Assembly: GCF_047324175.1 (NCBI RefSeq)
Contig: NZ_CP178732.1
Span: forward strand, 1,736,001 to 1,800,000
Source: Acerihabitans sp015654925
GTDB lineage: Bacteria; Pseudomonadota; Gammaproteobacteria; Enterobacterales; Enterobacteriaceae
Length of the DNA stretch: 64,000 bases
Direction: 5' to 3'
Below the pieces are notes generated by a model, which made no database searches, had not been told where the DNA came from, and saw only the letters and a program-made list of their open reading frames with translations. A program made the position numbers and the translations under genes. Positions 52,359 through 61,217 of the stretch are shown here, piece after piece (position 1 is the stretch's first letter; each line of letters starts with the position of its first letter).

Positions 52359-52856
52359 TTACCTCGCCAGCTTTGCCGCGACACTGTCCCAGCTCACCGC
52401 CGGTGTGTCCGGCAGCAAACGGAACTCGATGGTGAACCCCAGGGCGTTGAGCCGTTCAAAGGCGGGAATCTCTTCCGGTATAATGCCCTGGCCTTTATTG
52501 ATGGCGATGGCATCCTGGCGTTTTGACAGCGGGCCGACATTAATGCGGGGGTGGATTTTTACCAGTTGATCATTGCGCGCGGTCAGGTTGACCAGCGCCG
52601 ATGCGCTGCGCACGATAAGATAGTATTTCTTTAATGATGCCATGATTTTGGGCAGTTTTTCCGCGGCTTCATCAATACTGAATACCCAGGTTTTAACCGA
52701 CGGCAAAATGGAAAGTAATACTCTTTTTTGAACTTCATTATTGGCGGCGTCGTCATCCACCACCACGAGGCCGTCACAAGGGCTTGAACCGATCCAGCTG
52801 GCCGCCATTTGGCCATGGATAAGCCGATCGTCGATACGCAAAAACGAAATAGCCAT
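52359..52856 (-). CDS. PTS mannose-family enzyme IIB
   Basis: 165 residues. Phosphorylated His14 lies in RIDDRLIHGQ, the family hallmark. Then VVDDDAANNEVQKRVLL and LVKIHPRINVGPLSKRQDAIAINKG. Transfers phosphate from IIA to the incoming sugar. Confidence 0.93.
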   Translation of the reverse strand: MAISFLRIDDRLIHGQMAASWIGSSPCDGLVVVDDDAANNEVQKRVLLSILPSVKTWVFSIDEAAEKLPKIMASLKKYYLIVRSASALVNLTARNDQLVKIHPRINVGPLSKRQDAIAINKGQGIIPEEIPAFERLNALGFTIEFRLLPDTPAVSWDSVAAKLAR

Positions 52857-52858
52857 GA

Positions 52859-53275
52859 TTAAAAATCCTCCTGGGGGAACTCTATGTCCACGAAACGATG
52901 AATGGACTCCCGGCCGGTCGCCATGACCAATGCGGTTAATTCGGCCAGGGGCAGCTCATTTTGGTCCAAGGCGGTTAATACCATGGGGAAGTTGGTGCCG
53001 GATAACACATCCATATTTTCATGGGCCAGGGCCAATTCGACGCCGACGTTATAAGGCGTGCCCGCCGGCATATCGGTTAAAATCAATATCCCATCGTTTG
53101 CGCCCTGGCGCAGCGTTGCCACCAGCGACGTTAACTGCCGGCGAAAATGCGCTATGCCTCCATCGTGGGTCAATGCCAGCGTATGCAAGCGCTGGCTCGC
53201 GCCCAGCACCATCGCGACGCTGTCCGCCATGGCCGGCGCCGACTGGCCGTGGGCGGCAAAAATAACCTCTATCAT
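52859..53275 (-). CDS. PTS mannose-family enzyme IIA
   Basis: 138 residues. His9 in VIFAAHGQ is the phosphorylation site; DMPAGTPYNVG and LSGTNFPMVL follow. Separate from IIB, as in sorbose- and fructose-type mannose-family systems. Overlaps the dehydrogenase gene by 4 nt. Confidence 0.92.
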   Translation of the reverse strand: MIEVIFAAHGQSAPAMADSVAMVLGASQRLHTLALTHDGGIAHFRRQLTSLVATLRQGANDGILILTDMPAGTPYNVGVELALAHENMDVLSGTNFPMVLTALDQNELPLAELTALVMATGRESIHRFVDIEFPQEDF

Positions 53276-54309
53276 AATGCTTCTCCGAGTTTGGCGAGCA
53301 GCGCGTCATCGGCAATCGCCGCCAGCGCCTGTTGGCGCGCCGCGGCCGGATCGACCTGCTGATTGGCCCAGCCGGCGATCAGGGCGTTGAGAAAGGGCAG
53401 GGCGTTATCGATATTTTCCCCGCGCCTCATCAGTTCAACCAGTGGGTAAATAAACCGCTCCCCTACCGTCATTTTGCGTAGAAAATCGCGGGCCACGGTA
53501 GCGAGCGGGCGTTGAATGGCGGGGTTGCCCAGCCGGGCGCGGTGGCGTTGCGCCACGGCGTCGAGATGGCCGGCATCAAAATCATAAACCACCCGCAGAA
53601 AATATTTAGTCACCTGCATATAACCGGCGATGAGGCCGTTGATCTCCGGGTTTTCCGCGGCCTGGTACAGGTAAGCCAACCCCCGCGCCTGCCCGAGGAA
53701 AGCGACGCCGTCGGCATAGGTATTGACCAAAATCCGTTTTTCCTGAAAACGGGCCGCAATGTCGCGGGTGGTTTCGAAGGTAGGCGGAATGGCGGCGCCC
53801 GGCAGATCGTCAACCACCACCGACCCGTACGACTCGGTTTCAATGGTCAGGGATGCGGGCCATTGCGCGGAACAGATGCGATCCACCATGCAATCCGGCA
53901 GCAGCCAGCCCTGGGGGTCAACGCCCGCGCGGCTGAGCAACGAGGCAAAAAAAGCGCCGCTTTGTTCGATGTTTTCACAGCAGATCACCGTCTTTGGCCT
54001 GACGTGTTTCAGCGCCGCGGCCACATGATGCAGGTTTTCTTTACGTACCGAGGTGGTGATCAGCTCCGCCTGGGCCAGCCGGTCCGCCAGCGCGCCATCT
54101 TCGGGGTGCAGCGCGTCGGCCAGGGGGATATGCCGGGTTTCGTGGCGATCGGCGATCGCCAGGCCATACCCCGCGCGCGCCTTGAGCAAGGAGATCAGTT
54201 GGCGATCCGCATCTACCGCAATCACGTCATAACCGCCGTCCAGCAGATATGGGATGGCCAGACCCCGCCCCAGCGCTCCCGCGCCAAAATGTACCGCTGT
54301 TTTTTTCAT
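53272..54309 (-). CDS. Mannitol-1-phosphate 5-dehydrogenase family protein (MtlD-like)
   Basis: 345 residues from ATG 54309 (GGAG upstream); the 20-codon extension to 54369 is unlikely. VHFGAGALGRGLAIPYLLDGG is the MtlD-type NAD motif; later CENIEQSG, LLPDCMVDRICS and VKE-like VNTYADGVAFL. First gene of the PTS operon, so the PTS product is probably a phosphopolyol or ketose phosphate. Sequence is diverged enough from MtlD that mannitol itself is not certain. Confidence 0.82.
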   Translation of the reverse strand: MKKTAVHFGAGALGRGLAIPYLLDGGYDVIAVDADRQLISLLKARAGYGLAIADRHETRHIPLADALHPEDGALADRLAQAELITTSVRKENLHHVAAALKHVRPKTVICCENIEQSGAFFASLLSRAGVDPQGWLLPDCMVDRICSAQWPASLTIETESYGSVVVDDLPGAAIPPTFETTRDIAARFQEKRILVNTYADGVAFLGQARGLAYLYQAAENPEINGLIAGYMQVTKYFLRVVYDFDAGHLDAVAQRHRARLGNPAIQRPLATVARDFLRKMTVGERFIYPLVELMRRGENIDNALPFLNALIAGWANQQVDPAAARQQALAAIADDALLAKLGEAL

Positions 54310-54565
54310 TCGTCTCCGTGCCGCCTCTCCGTTTCGATCGCGTAAATAAAGGTTATTCGATTTACCCATATTTGGTCAGTTATTTCGCATGAAAATATGA
54401 CTGTAATCACAAATTAACGATTAAATTCGTCGTTCATATTATTATATTTAAGTAAATTCAAGTAGTTAATTAAACTGGCTAGAAATCCATACTTGAAACT
54501 AGCCAAGGTAGGTAATAGTCTTTATGGTGAATTTTTAGTTAATCGTTTAACCTACGGGGGAATTC
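54310..54565. promoter_or_regulatory. Divergent control region of the sugar locus with CRP-like site and interleaved repeats
   Basis: 256 bp between the MtlD-like and PMI-like starts, AT-rich. TATGACTGTAATCACA (54396-54411) fits the CRP half-site pattern TGTGA-N6-TCACA with one mismatch and has A/T-rich flanks. Two inverted repeats interleave: TTCAAGTA (54458-54465) with TACTTGAA (54491-54498), and TGGCTAG (54477-54483) with CTAGCCA (54500-54506). They are candidate regulator sites, for instance for the LacI-type protein. Confidence 0.55.
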
Positions 54566-56332
54566 ATGCCTTACCTCACTCATGAAGCGAATTATGAGAA
54601 AGATCCATCGATCGAGGTGGCGAGCCATGCGGGCAAAGTCTATTCAGGCTGGCGCGAGATCTGCGGGGCGCTGGCCGCGGCGGCGGCCGGCGGAGCGGGT
54701 ATCACCCTCGCCCTGGATTGTTATCCCGGCGTGGATCTCGCCGGGCTAAAACGGCAATTGGCCGAAGAACATGAGTTATTGCGGGCGGCCCAGTGGCTAT
54801 CTATGGACGAATGCTATCAGCGTGACGACGCGCTGGAAAACCGGCTGGCGGATACGCTTACCGCCGATCGGGTGTTTGGCGTAATGAGCTGCCAGACCCT
54901 GGATGATTACCTGCTGCCCGATGCCGTGGAGCGGCTGCGGCGACAACAGCGCGGATATGACGGTTTAACCTGCATTATCGGCACCGGAGCGGCGCTGGCG
55001 GGGCGGGCCGATATTTTGGTCTATATCGATTATCCCCGCTGGCAGCGGCAGCTGGATTGGCGGGCGGGGGGCAGCAATTGGCTGGTCCATAATCCGCAGG
55101 AAGATTTTCTTAAAAAATATAAACGCGGGTTTTTCTGGGAATGGCGGGTGGCCGACCGGCATAAGCGCACGCTGTTCGCACAGTTCGATTTTTATCTCGA
55201 TTCATTGGCGCAACCGGCGGTGATGATCGATCAAGCGGCTTTCCAGGCCGGACTGGACGCCTGCCTGGCCAGGCCGTTCAGGCTAAAACCCTTTTTCGAC
55301 CCGGGGGTATGGGGCGGCAAGTGGATGGAGGAGGTCTGCGCGCTGCCGCCGACGGAAAAAAATTATGCCTGGTGTTTTGACGGCGTGCCCGAAGAGAACA
55401 GCCTGACCCTCAGCTATAACGGCGCCCGCATCACCCTGCCGGCCATCAACCTGGTGCTGGCCAGGCCGGTTGAATTGCTGGGGGAGCATAACTACGCCCG
55501 TTTCGGCGCCGAGTTTCCTATCCGTTTTGACTTTCTCGACACCATGGAGGGGGGCAATCTCAGTTTGCAGGTGCATCCGTTAACCGATTATATCCAGCAG
55601 CATTTCGGGATGCATTATACCCAGGATGAGAGCTACTACCTGCTGGATGCCGGCGCCGATGCCAGCGTATATCTTGGCCTGAAAACCGGCGTGCGGGCGG
55701 CGGAGATGGTGGCGGCCATCGAGCAGGCGCAGCGGACCGGGCAGTTGGATGCGCTGCAATACGTCAACAATTTCCCGGTAAAAAAACACGATCATATTTT
55801 GATCCCCGCCGGCACCATTCACTGTTCGGGCAGCAATGCCATGATCCTGGAAATTTCCGCCACCCCGTATATTTTCACCTTCAAATTATGGGACTGGGGG
55901 CGCCTGGGGCTGGATAACCAGCCGCGTCCCGTGCATTTGGCCCATGGCCGGCAGGTGATTCAAGCCGATCGCGACACTCAATGGTGCCGGGAACAGCTGA
56001 TCAACCGGATAGACGTCAAGGAAGATAACGCGGATTTCACCTGCGAACGCACCGGGCTGCATGAACTGGAGTTTATCGATACCCACCGTTACTGGATCAA
56101 AACCGCCGTTACGTTGGAAACGCGCGGGGAGTTCCAGATGCTCAATCTGATTGAAGGCCAGGAGGCTATCGTCGACTGCCCGGACAATTGCTTTGCCCCT
56201 TATACCCTGCATTACGCCGAGACGCTGATTATCCCCGGGTCGGTGCGGCGCTATCGCGTGTCCGGGATAGCGGGCCAAGGCGCGACGGGCATTATCGTGG
56301 CCAATGTCCGGCAACAGGAGGCTACGCGATGA
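54566..56332 (+). CDS. Long class I phosphomannose isomerase-like protein with N-terminal kinase-like domain
   Basis: 588 residues. The C-terminal part (about 235-588) is a cupin-type phosphomannose isomerase with probable Zn ligands Q335, H337 (LQVHP), E355 and H419 (PAGTIHCSGS). The first about 215 residues recall uridine-kinase-type P-loop proteins (ITLALDCYPGVD, ADILVYIDYPRWQRQLDWR) but the GxxxxGKS/T loop is absent. Members of type I PMI are usually about 300-400 residues. RBS GGGGGAATTC. First gene of the plus-strand half of the locus; likely interconverts a mannose-6-P-like sugar with a ketose phosphate. Confidence 0.8.
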   Translation: MPYLTHEANYEKDPSIEVASHAGKVYSGWREICGALAAAAAGGAGITLALDCYPGVDLAGLKRQLAEEHELLRAAQWLSMDECYQRDDALENRLADTLTADRVFGVMSCQTLDDYLLPDAVERLRRQQRGYDGLTCIIGTGAALAGRADILVYIDYPRWQRQLDWRAGGSNWLVHNPQEDFLKKYKRGFFWEWRVADRHKRTLFAQFDFYLDSLAQPAVMIDQAAFQAGLDACLARPFRLKPFFDPGVWGGKWMEEVCALPPTEKNYAWCFDGVPEENSLTLSYNGARITLPAINLVLARPVELLGEHNYARFGAEFPIRFDFLDTMEGGNLSLQVHPLTDYIQQHFGMHYTQDESYYLLDAGADASVYLGLKTGVRAAEMVAAIEQAQRTGQLDALQYVNNFPVKKHDHILIPAGTIHCSGSNAMILEISATPYIFTFKLWDWGRLGLDNQPRPVHLAHGRQVIQADRDTQWCREQLINRIDVKEDNADFTCERTGLHELEFIDTHRYWIKTAVTLETRGEFQMLNLIEGQEAIVDCPDNCFAPYTLHYAETLIIPGSVRRYRVSGIAGQGATGIIVANVRQQEATR

Positions 56333-57498
56333 TGGCCGGAGCGCGGCGTTTCAGCCGGTGGATGCGCCGCGACGCGCTGCCGGTTTTTTTACGCGCGGGC
56401 ATCTATGACCAGCCCCCTTACCCGCGCGCGTTTAGGGAGGAAATCCCTGCCGTCGCGGCGCTGATGCGCAGCCGGGTGCAACTGCGGCAACTATATGTGT
56501 TCGCCCATGCGACCGCCGCCGGCTGGATTGACGCCGGCGAACAGGTGCTGGCCTGCGAGCGCACCGCGTTGCCGGCATTCCGGCTGGCCGACGGCCCGTT
56601 TTTATTTGCCCTGGGCGACGCCGGCGCGGCCCGGGAAATCAATACCTACGAGCAGGCTTTCGCCTTGCTGGCTTATAGCGCCCTTTACCAGATGTCCGGC
56701 GACGCGGCGTTTCGACTCAAAGCGCAGCGGCTCCATGACTGGATGAAACGTCATCTGGCCCTGGCTGAGGGGGGATACGCCCTCAATACCCAACGTCCGC
56801 CGCTGCTCAGCCAAAATCCCAATATGCATTTGTTCGAAGCGTGCCTTAATTGGTGGCGCGCCACCGGCGACAGCCGGTGGGAACAGGAATCCCATCATCT
56901 TTATCAGCTGTTTATGCGCCGCTTTTTCAATCATCGCCGCCAGTGCCTGGTGGAGTTTTTCGCCGCCGGCTGGCAACCCGCGCTGGAGGTGTCGCCGCAG
57001 GTTGACCCGGGGCACCATCACGAATGGACCTGGTTGCTGTATGAATACCAGCGGCAATCCGGTATCGATACGGCGGAAGTCCGGGCGGCGCTGCAACGTT
57101 TTGCCCGGTCCCATGGCGAAAATCCGGCGAGCGGCGCCGTGATGAATGAGCTGCGATGGGACGGCGCGCCCTTGCGGGCCGCGAGCCGGCTTTGGTGCCA
57201 GACTGAACGTATCAAGGCGGATGTGGTGAATTGCCGCGACGGCGCGACGCCGGGGCCGGACCGGGATATCGATACCCACGTCGAGGCCATGTTCGCCGCA
57301 TTTATCCATGGCGAACCCCGCGGCTTGTACTGCGATGAAATTACCTCAGCCGGGGAACGGATATCGCGGCCCACGCCGTCGTCGACGCTTTATCATTTGT
57401 ATGTCGCCTGCTGCGAATTGGACCGGCTGGCCGCCGAGCAACCGGGCGTGGCGCCGGATCTGGGCAGGGTTGCCAGCGGGCAATCCGGCCCGCCCTAA
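56329..57498 (+). CDS. AGE-family epimerase/isomerase (mannose isomerase-like)
   Basis: 389 residues from ATG 56329 (AGGAGG, ATGA overlap with the PMI-like stop); the frame extends further upstream only as a shadow. (alpha/alpha)6-barrel features: RQLYVFAHATAAGWIDAG, QNPNMHLFEACLNWW, PGHHHEWTWLLYEYQR, RLWCQTERIKA. Relatives isomerise mannose to fructose, epimerise N-acylglucosamine or act on sulfoquinovose. Substrate here is likely a hexose of the same pathway. Confidence 0.85.
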   Translation: MMAGARRFSRWMRRDALPVFLRAGIYDQPPYPRAFREEIPAVAALMRSRVQLRQLYVFAHATAAGWIDAGEQVLACERTALPAFRLADGPFLFALGDAGAAREINTYEQAFALLAYSALYQMSGDAAFRLKAQRLHDWMKRHLALAEGGYALNTQRPPLLSQNPNMHLFEACLNWWRATGDSRWEQESHHLYQLFMRRFFNHRRQCLVEFFAAGWQPALEVSPQVDPGHHHEWTWLLYEYQRQSGIDTAEVRAALQRFARSHGENPASGAVMNELRWDGAPLRAASRLWCQTERIKADVVNCRDGATPGPDRDIDTHVEAMFAAFIHGEPRGLYCDEITSAGERISRPTPSSTLYHLYVACCELDRLAAEQPGVAPDLGRVASGQSGPP

Positions 57499-57516
57499 TC
57501 AATTGAGGAACGGGTG

Positions 57517-59181
57517 ATGACGCAACCCCTGAACAATCTGCGCTGGACTTTTTACGGCCGGGGCATCGACTCTTTCGGCCGGCACGACCAGCCCACCGCG
57601 CAGAAGCTGCCCGATCCGGGCCCCCGTGAAGTGCTGGCGCGAGTGGACGCCTTCTCGATTTGCGCCTCCGACGTCAAGATGATCGCGCTGGGCAATGATT
57701 ATCCGCTGTTCAAGGATCGTGATTTCAGCCGGGACCCGGTGGTGCTCGGCCATGAACTTGCGCTGACGGTGGTGCGGCCCGGGCGGGACATGGCCCGGCA
57801 ATGGCCCGCGGGGACCCGTTTCGGCGTACAGCCGGATGTCTATTTGCACGGCGAACGTTTTTGTATCGGCGTTAACGTGCCCGGCGGCATGGCGCAATAT
57901 ATCCTGCTCGGGGCGGAGGTGTTTACCTCGGATCACGGCAGTTGCGCCTTCCCGGTGGGGGACGACCTGAGTTACGCCGCGGTGGCGCAAACCGAGCCTT
58001 TGGCCTGCGTGGAAGCCGCGTTTGTGCAGCATTCCCGGCAGGCCATGCTGCCGGACGGACGGCTGCTTATCTATATCGATCCGGGCATCACCGCATCTTT
58101 TAGCCTGGATGCGCCTCTGGTCGCCCGCGATATTACCGCGGTGGATGCCGGTAAATTACTCCATACCCTGCGCTTGCCCGCCGGGACGGCGATTGCCCGC
58201 ACCTGCGCCGAATTACCGCCCGATGGTTACGATGATATTATCATTATCGGCAACCCGGACGGCGCTACGGTAACGGCGCTGACGGAACGCCTGGCCGTGC
58301 GCGGGCTGCTTTGCTGGTTGCAGGAGCACCCGCGGCGCGACCGCGTGCGGGCCGATATCGCTAAAATTCATTATAACAAGGTCAATATCACCGGCTCCTG
58401 CGACCATTCCCTATCGCGCGCATTAAGGCCCGATAAATACCGTTATGATTATAAACCGGACGGTACGCTCCTGATTTCCGGCGGCGGCGGTACCATGGGC
58501 CGGATTCATCTGCTGCGGGCGTTAAAACATCGCCGCGGTCCCCGGCGCATAATCGTTACCAATAATTCACGCGCCCGGCTGGATATTATGCAAGCCGACT
58601 TCCGGGCAATGGCGCAGGCCGCCGGCCGGGAAATTATTTATATTTCATTAAACGAAACCCCCGATTATAAATCCCGGCTTTATTCCCTGCTCGGCCCTGA
58701 CGGCGCCTCGGATATGATTATTTGCGCGCCCGGCGTCGGGCCGTTAAACGCGGTGGTGGAATTTCTGGCCGATGACGGCATGCTGGTGCTGTTTTCCGGC
58801 ACCGCTTACGGCCAGTTCGGCGATCTGCCCCTGGGCCAGGTGGCCTGCGGCCAGGTATCCATTACCGCCAGCAGCGGCTCCTCGGTTGAGGATCAATTGC
58901 GGGTATTGCGCAATATCGAACGCGGGGAGCTGGCGCCCGACTTCAATGTGGCGGCGATTGCCGGACTGCTGGCCGTCAAACAGGGCATTATCCGGGTGAA
59001 AGAAGGCAAGGTCGCCGGCAAGGTGGTGGTGTATCCCCAGTTGATCGAGCTGCCGTTTATTCCCCTGGCCGAACTGGCGGACTGGGACCCCATCCTGGCG
59101 AAATATGTTAATGAACAAGGCTGGTCGCGCCAGAGTGAAATGCTGTTGGAGCAGCGTTATTACGCAAAAATAACAAAATAA
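57517..59181 (+). CDS. MDR-family dehydrogenase with apparent tandem Rossmann domains
   Basis: 554 residues from ATG 57517 (TGAGGA upstream; a GTG one codon earlier is possible). The N-terminal catalytic domain has Zn-enzyme motifs: C49 in SICASD, H79-E80 in LGHE, E160 in QTEP. Normal MDR enzymes are 340-410 residues. Here a segment at about 180-300 looks like a worn Rossmann half (YDDIIIIGNPDG, IHYNKVNITGSCDHS) and a complete one follows at about 316 (LLISGGGGTMGRIH). SorE-like sorbose-1-phosphate reductase is a possible relative. Substrate unknown. Confidence 0.78.
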   Translation: MTQPLNNLRWTFYGRGIDSFGRHDQPTAQKLPDPGPREVLARVDAFSICASDVKMIALGNDYPLFKDRDFSRDPVVLGHELALTVVRPGRDMARQWPAGTRFGVQPDVYLHGERFCIGVNVPGGMAQYILLGAEVFTSDHGSCAFPVGDDLSYAAVAQTEPLACVEAAFVQHSRQAMLPDGRLLIYIDPGITASFSLDAPLVARDITAVDAGKLLHTLRLPAGTAIARTCAELPPDGYDDIIIIGNPDGATVTALTERLAVRGLLCWLQEHPRRDRVRADIAKIHYNKVNITGSCDHSLSRALRPDKYRYDYKPDGTLLISGGGGTMGRIHLLRALKHRRGPRRIIVTNNSRARLDIMQADFRAMAQAAGREIIYISLNETPDYKSRLYSLLGPDGASDMIICAPGVGPLNAVVEFLADDGMLVLFSGTAYGQFGDLPLGQVACGQVSITASSGSSVEDQLRVLRNIERGELAPDFNVAAIAGLLAVKQGIIRVKEGKVAGKVVVYPQLIELPFIPLAELADWDPILAKYVNEQGWSRQSEMLLEQRYYAKITK

Positions 59182-59243
59182 ATAGCCGGCCTGATAAATA
59201 ACCGTCAGCCATATACCCTACACCAAATATGAGGGCGTAAATC

Positions 59244-61151
59244 ATGGATATTACAGAACTCCTGGCACCCGAAAATATTATACTTGACGAGACGCCTGCG
59301 GATAAACCGGCCTTATTCAAGACGCTGGCCGCCAGGATGAAAATAAATAATTATATCCTGGCGCAAGATGAAGCCGCGTTTATTGACGCGCTTAATGCCC
59401 GGGAGGCGTTATCCACCACCGGTATCGGCGACGGTATCGCCATTCCCCATGCCAAAAGCCCTTTAGTGAAGTCGCCGACGCTGCTGTTTCTCAACTCGGC
59501 GCGGCCGGTGGCGTATGATGCCATGGACGACCAGCCGGTCCATTTGATTTTTATGATTGCGGTGCCGGAAACCGCGTCCGATGAACATCTCGATATCCTG
59601 ACCCAGCTTTGCCGCTGGCTGATGGATGATGATTTCAGGGACCGGTTATCCCGGGCCGCCGACGGTCGCCAGGTGATAGCGTTAATGCGGGCCAAGCAAC
59701 AGGAAAGCCAACGGGGCGAGGGGGATAAAACGGCGCCCGCCGCGTCCCCCGAGCGGCGGGAGTTCATCGTCGCGGTGACCGCGTGCCCCACCGGCATCGC
59801 CCATACCTATATGGCGGCGGAGAACCTGGAAAAGACCGGCAAAGCCCTCGGTTATGACATCAAAGTGGAAACCAACGGTTCGGTGGGCGTGGAGAATGCG
59901 TTAACCCCGGCGGATATCGCCCGGGCGGCCGCGGTGGTGATCGCGGCCGACACCAAGGTGGCCATGGACCGGTTCGCCGGCAAGCGGCTGTTTTACACCA
60001 GCGTATCCAAAGGCATCAAGGAGCCGGCACTGCTGATTCAAACCGCGCTCGCCTCCCCGCGCTATCAACCGGCGGAATACGCCGCCGCCGAGCCGGCAGG
60101 GGCTGCTGCCGGCGCCGCCCATAAAGGACCGGGTATTTATGCATGTTTGATGAACGGCGTGTCCAATATGCTGCCTTTTGTGGTCTCGGGGGGGATTTTA
60201 ATCGCCATCTCGTTTTTCTGGGGCATTAATTCCGCCAATGCGCAGGACCCCACTTTTAACCAGATCGCGCATATGTTTAAACAAATCGGCGATGCCGCCT
60301 TTATGCTGTTTATCCCGGTTCTGGCCGGCTATATCGCCTATGCCATCAGCGATCGGCCGGGACTGGCGCCGGGCATGGTGGGGGGATTATTGGCCAATAC
60401 CGGCGGCAGCGGCTTTCTGGGCGCCATCCTGGCGGGATTTATTGCCGGCTATACCATCAAATTATTGCGCAGCGCCACCAAACCCTTGCCCAAATCCCTG
60501 GACGGGATTAAACCGGTGCTGTTATTTCCCCTGGTCAGCGTGCTGGTGGTGGGGTTTATTACCGTCGCCCTGGTTAATCCGGTAATGGGCGAAATCAATA
60601 TCTGGATTACCGGTTTCCTTAATGGCATCGGCTCGGTGAATAAAGTTTTCCTGGGATTTATTATTGGCGCCATGCTGGCCGCCGATCTGGGCGGGCCGAT
60701 AAATAAAGCCGCTTATCTGTTCAGCGTCGGCGTGCTCGCCGGCGGCAATTACTATGTGATGGCCGCGGCGGTGGCCAGCGGCATGGTTCCGTCCCTGGCC
60801 GTCGCCGTCGCCGCCAGCCTGTCGAAAAAGAAATTCACCCAAAGCCAGCAGGAAGCGGCCAAAGCCAATTATATCCTGGGCCTGTCGTTTATCGCCGAAG
60901 GGGCTATCCCGTTCGCCGCCAGCAATCCGCTGGTGATTTTGCCTTCCTTGATGATTGGCTCCGGCGTGGCGGGCGCCCTGGCCATGATTTTCAGCGTAAC
61001 GTTTCCGGCCCCCCACGGCGGGATCTTCGTGTTGCCGGTGGTCGGCCATCCGGTGCTGTTTATTCTGTCGACCTTGATCGGCGTGGCTATTTCCGCCGCC
61101 TTGATTTTGCTGTTCAAGAAAAATCTGTCGGCGGCGGAACTGGCTAAATAA
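59244..61151 (+). CDS. PTS fructose-family EIIABC
   Basis: 635 residues, domains A-B-C. EIIA has H69 (GIAIPHAK); EIIB has C181 (VTACPTGIAHTYMAAE), and EIIC begins near residue 290 with about nine to ten membrane segments. Fructose-specific subfamily. It lies 62 bp after the MDR dehydrogenase on the same strand, giving the locus two different PTS importers. Likely imports a ketose or polyol feeding the same enzymes. Confidence 0.92.
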   Translation: MDITELLAPENIILDETPADKPALFKTLAARMKINNYILAQDEAAFIDALNAREALSTTGIGDGIAIPHAKSPLVKSPTLLFLNSARPVAYDAMDDQPVHLIFMIAVPETASDEHLDILTQLCRWLMDDDFRDRLSRAADGRQVIALMRAKQQESQRGEGDKTAPAASPERREFIVAVTACPTGIAHTYMAAENLEKTGKALGYDIKVETNGSVGVENALTPADIARAAAVVIAADTKVAMDRFAGKRLFYTSVSKGIKEPALLIQTALASPRYQPAEYAAAEPAGAAAGAAHKGPGIYACLMNGVSNMLPFVVSGGILIAISFFWGINSANAQDPTFNQIAHMFKQIGDAAFMLFIPVLAGYIAYAISDRPGLAPGMVGGLLANTGGSGFLGAILAGFIAGYTIKLLRSATKPLPKSLDGIKPVLLFPLVSVLVVGFITVALVNPVMGEINIWITGFLNGIGSVNKVFLGFIIGAMLAADLGGPINKAAYLFSVGVLAGGNYYVMAAAVASGMVPSLAVAVAASLSKKKFTQSQQEAAKANYILGLSFIAEGAIPFAASNPLVILPSLMIGSGVAGALAMIFSVTFPAPHGGIFVLPVVGHPVLFILSTLIGVAISAALILLFKKNLSAAELAK

Positions 61152-61217
61152 CGCGATGCCGGCCGTTGCACCTACAGGGTTCCTTACCGGAATCCCGGCG
61201 AGTGGAGCGGCTTTGGC

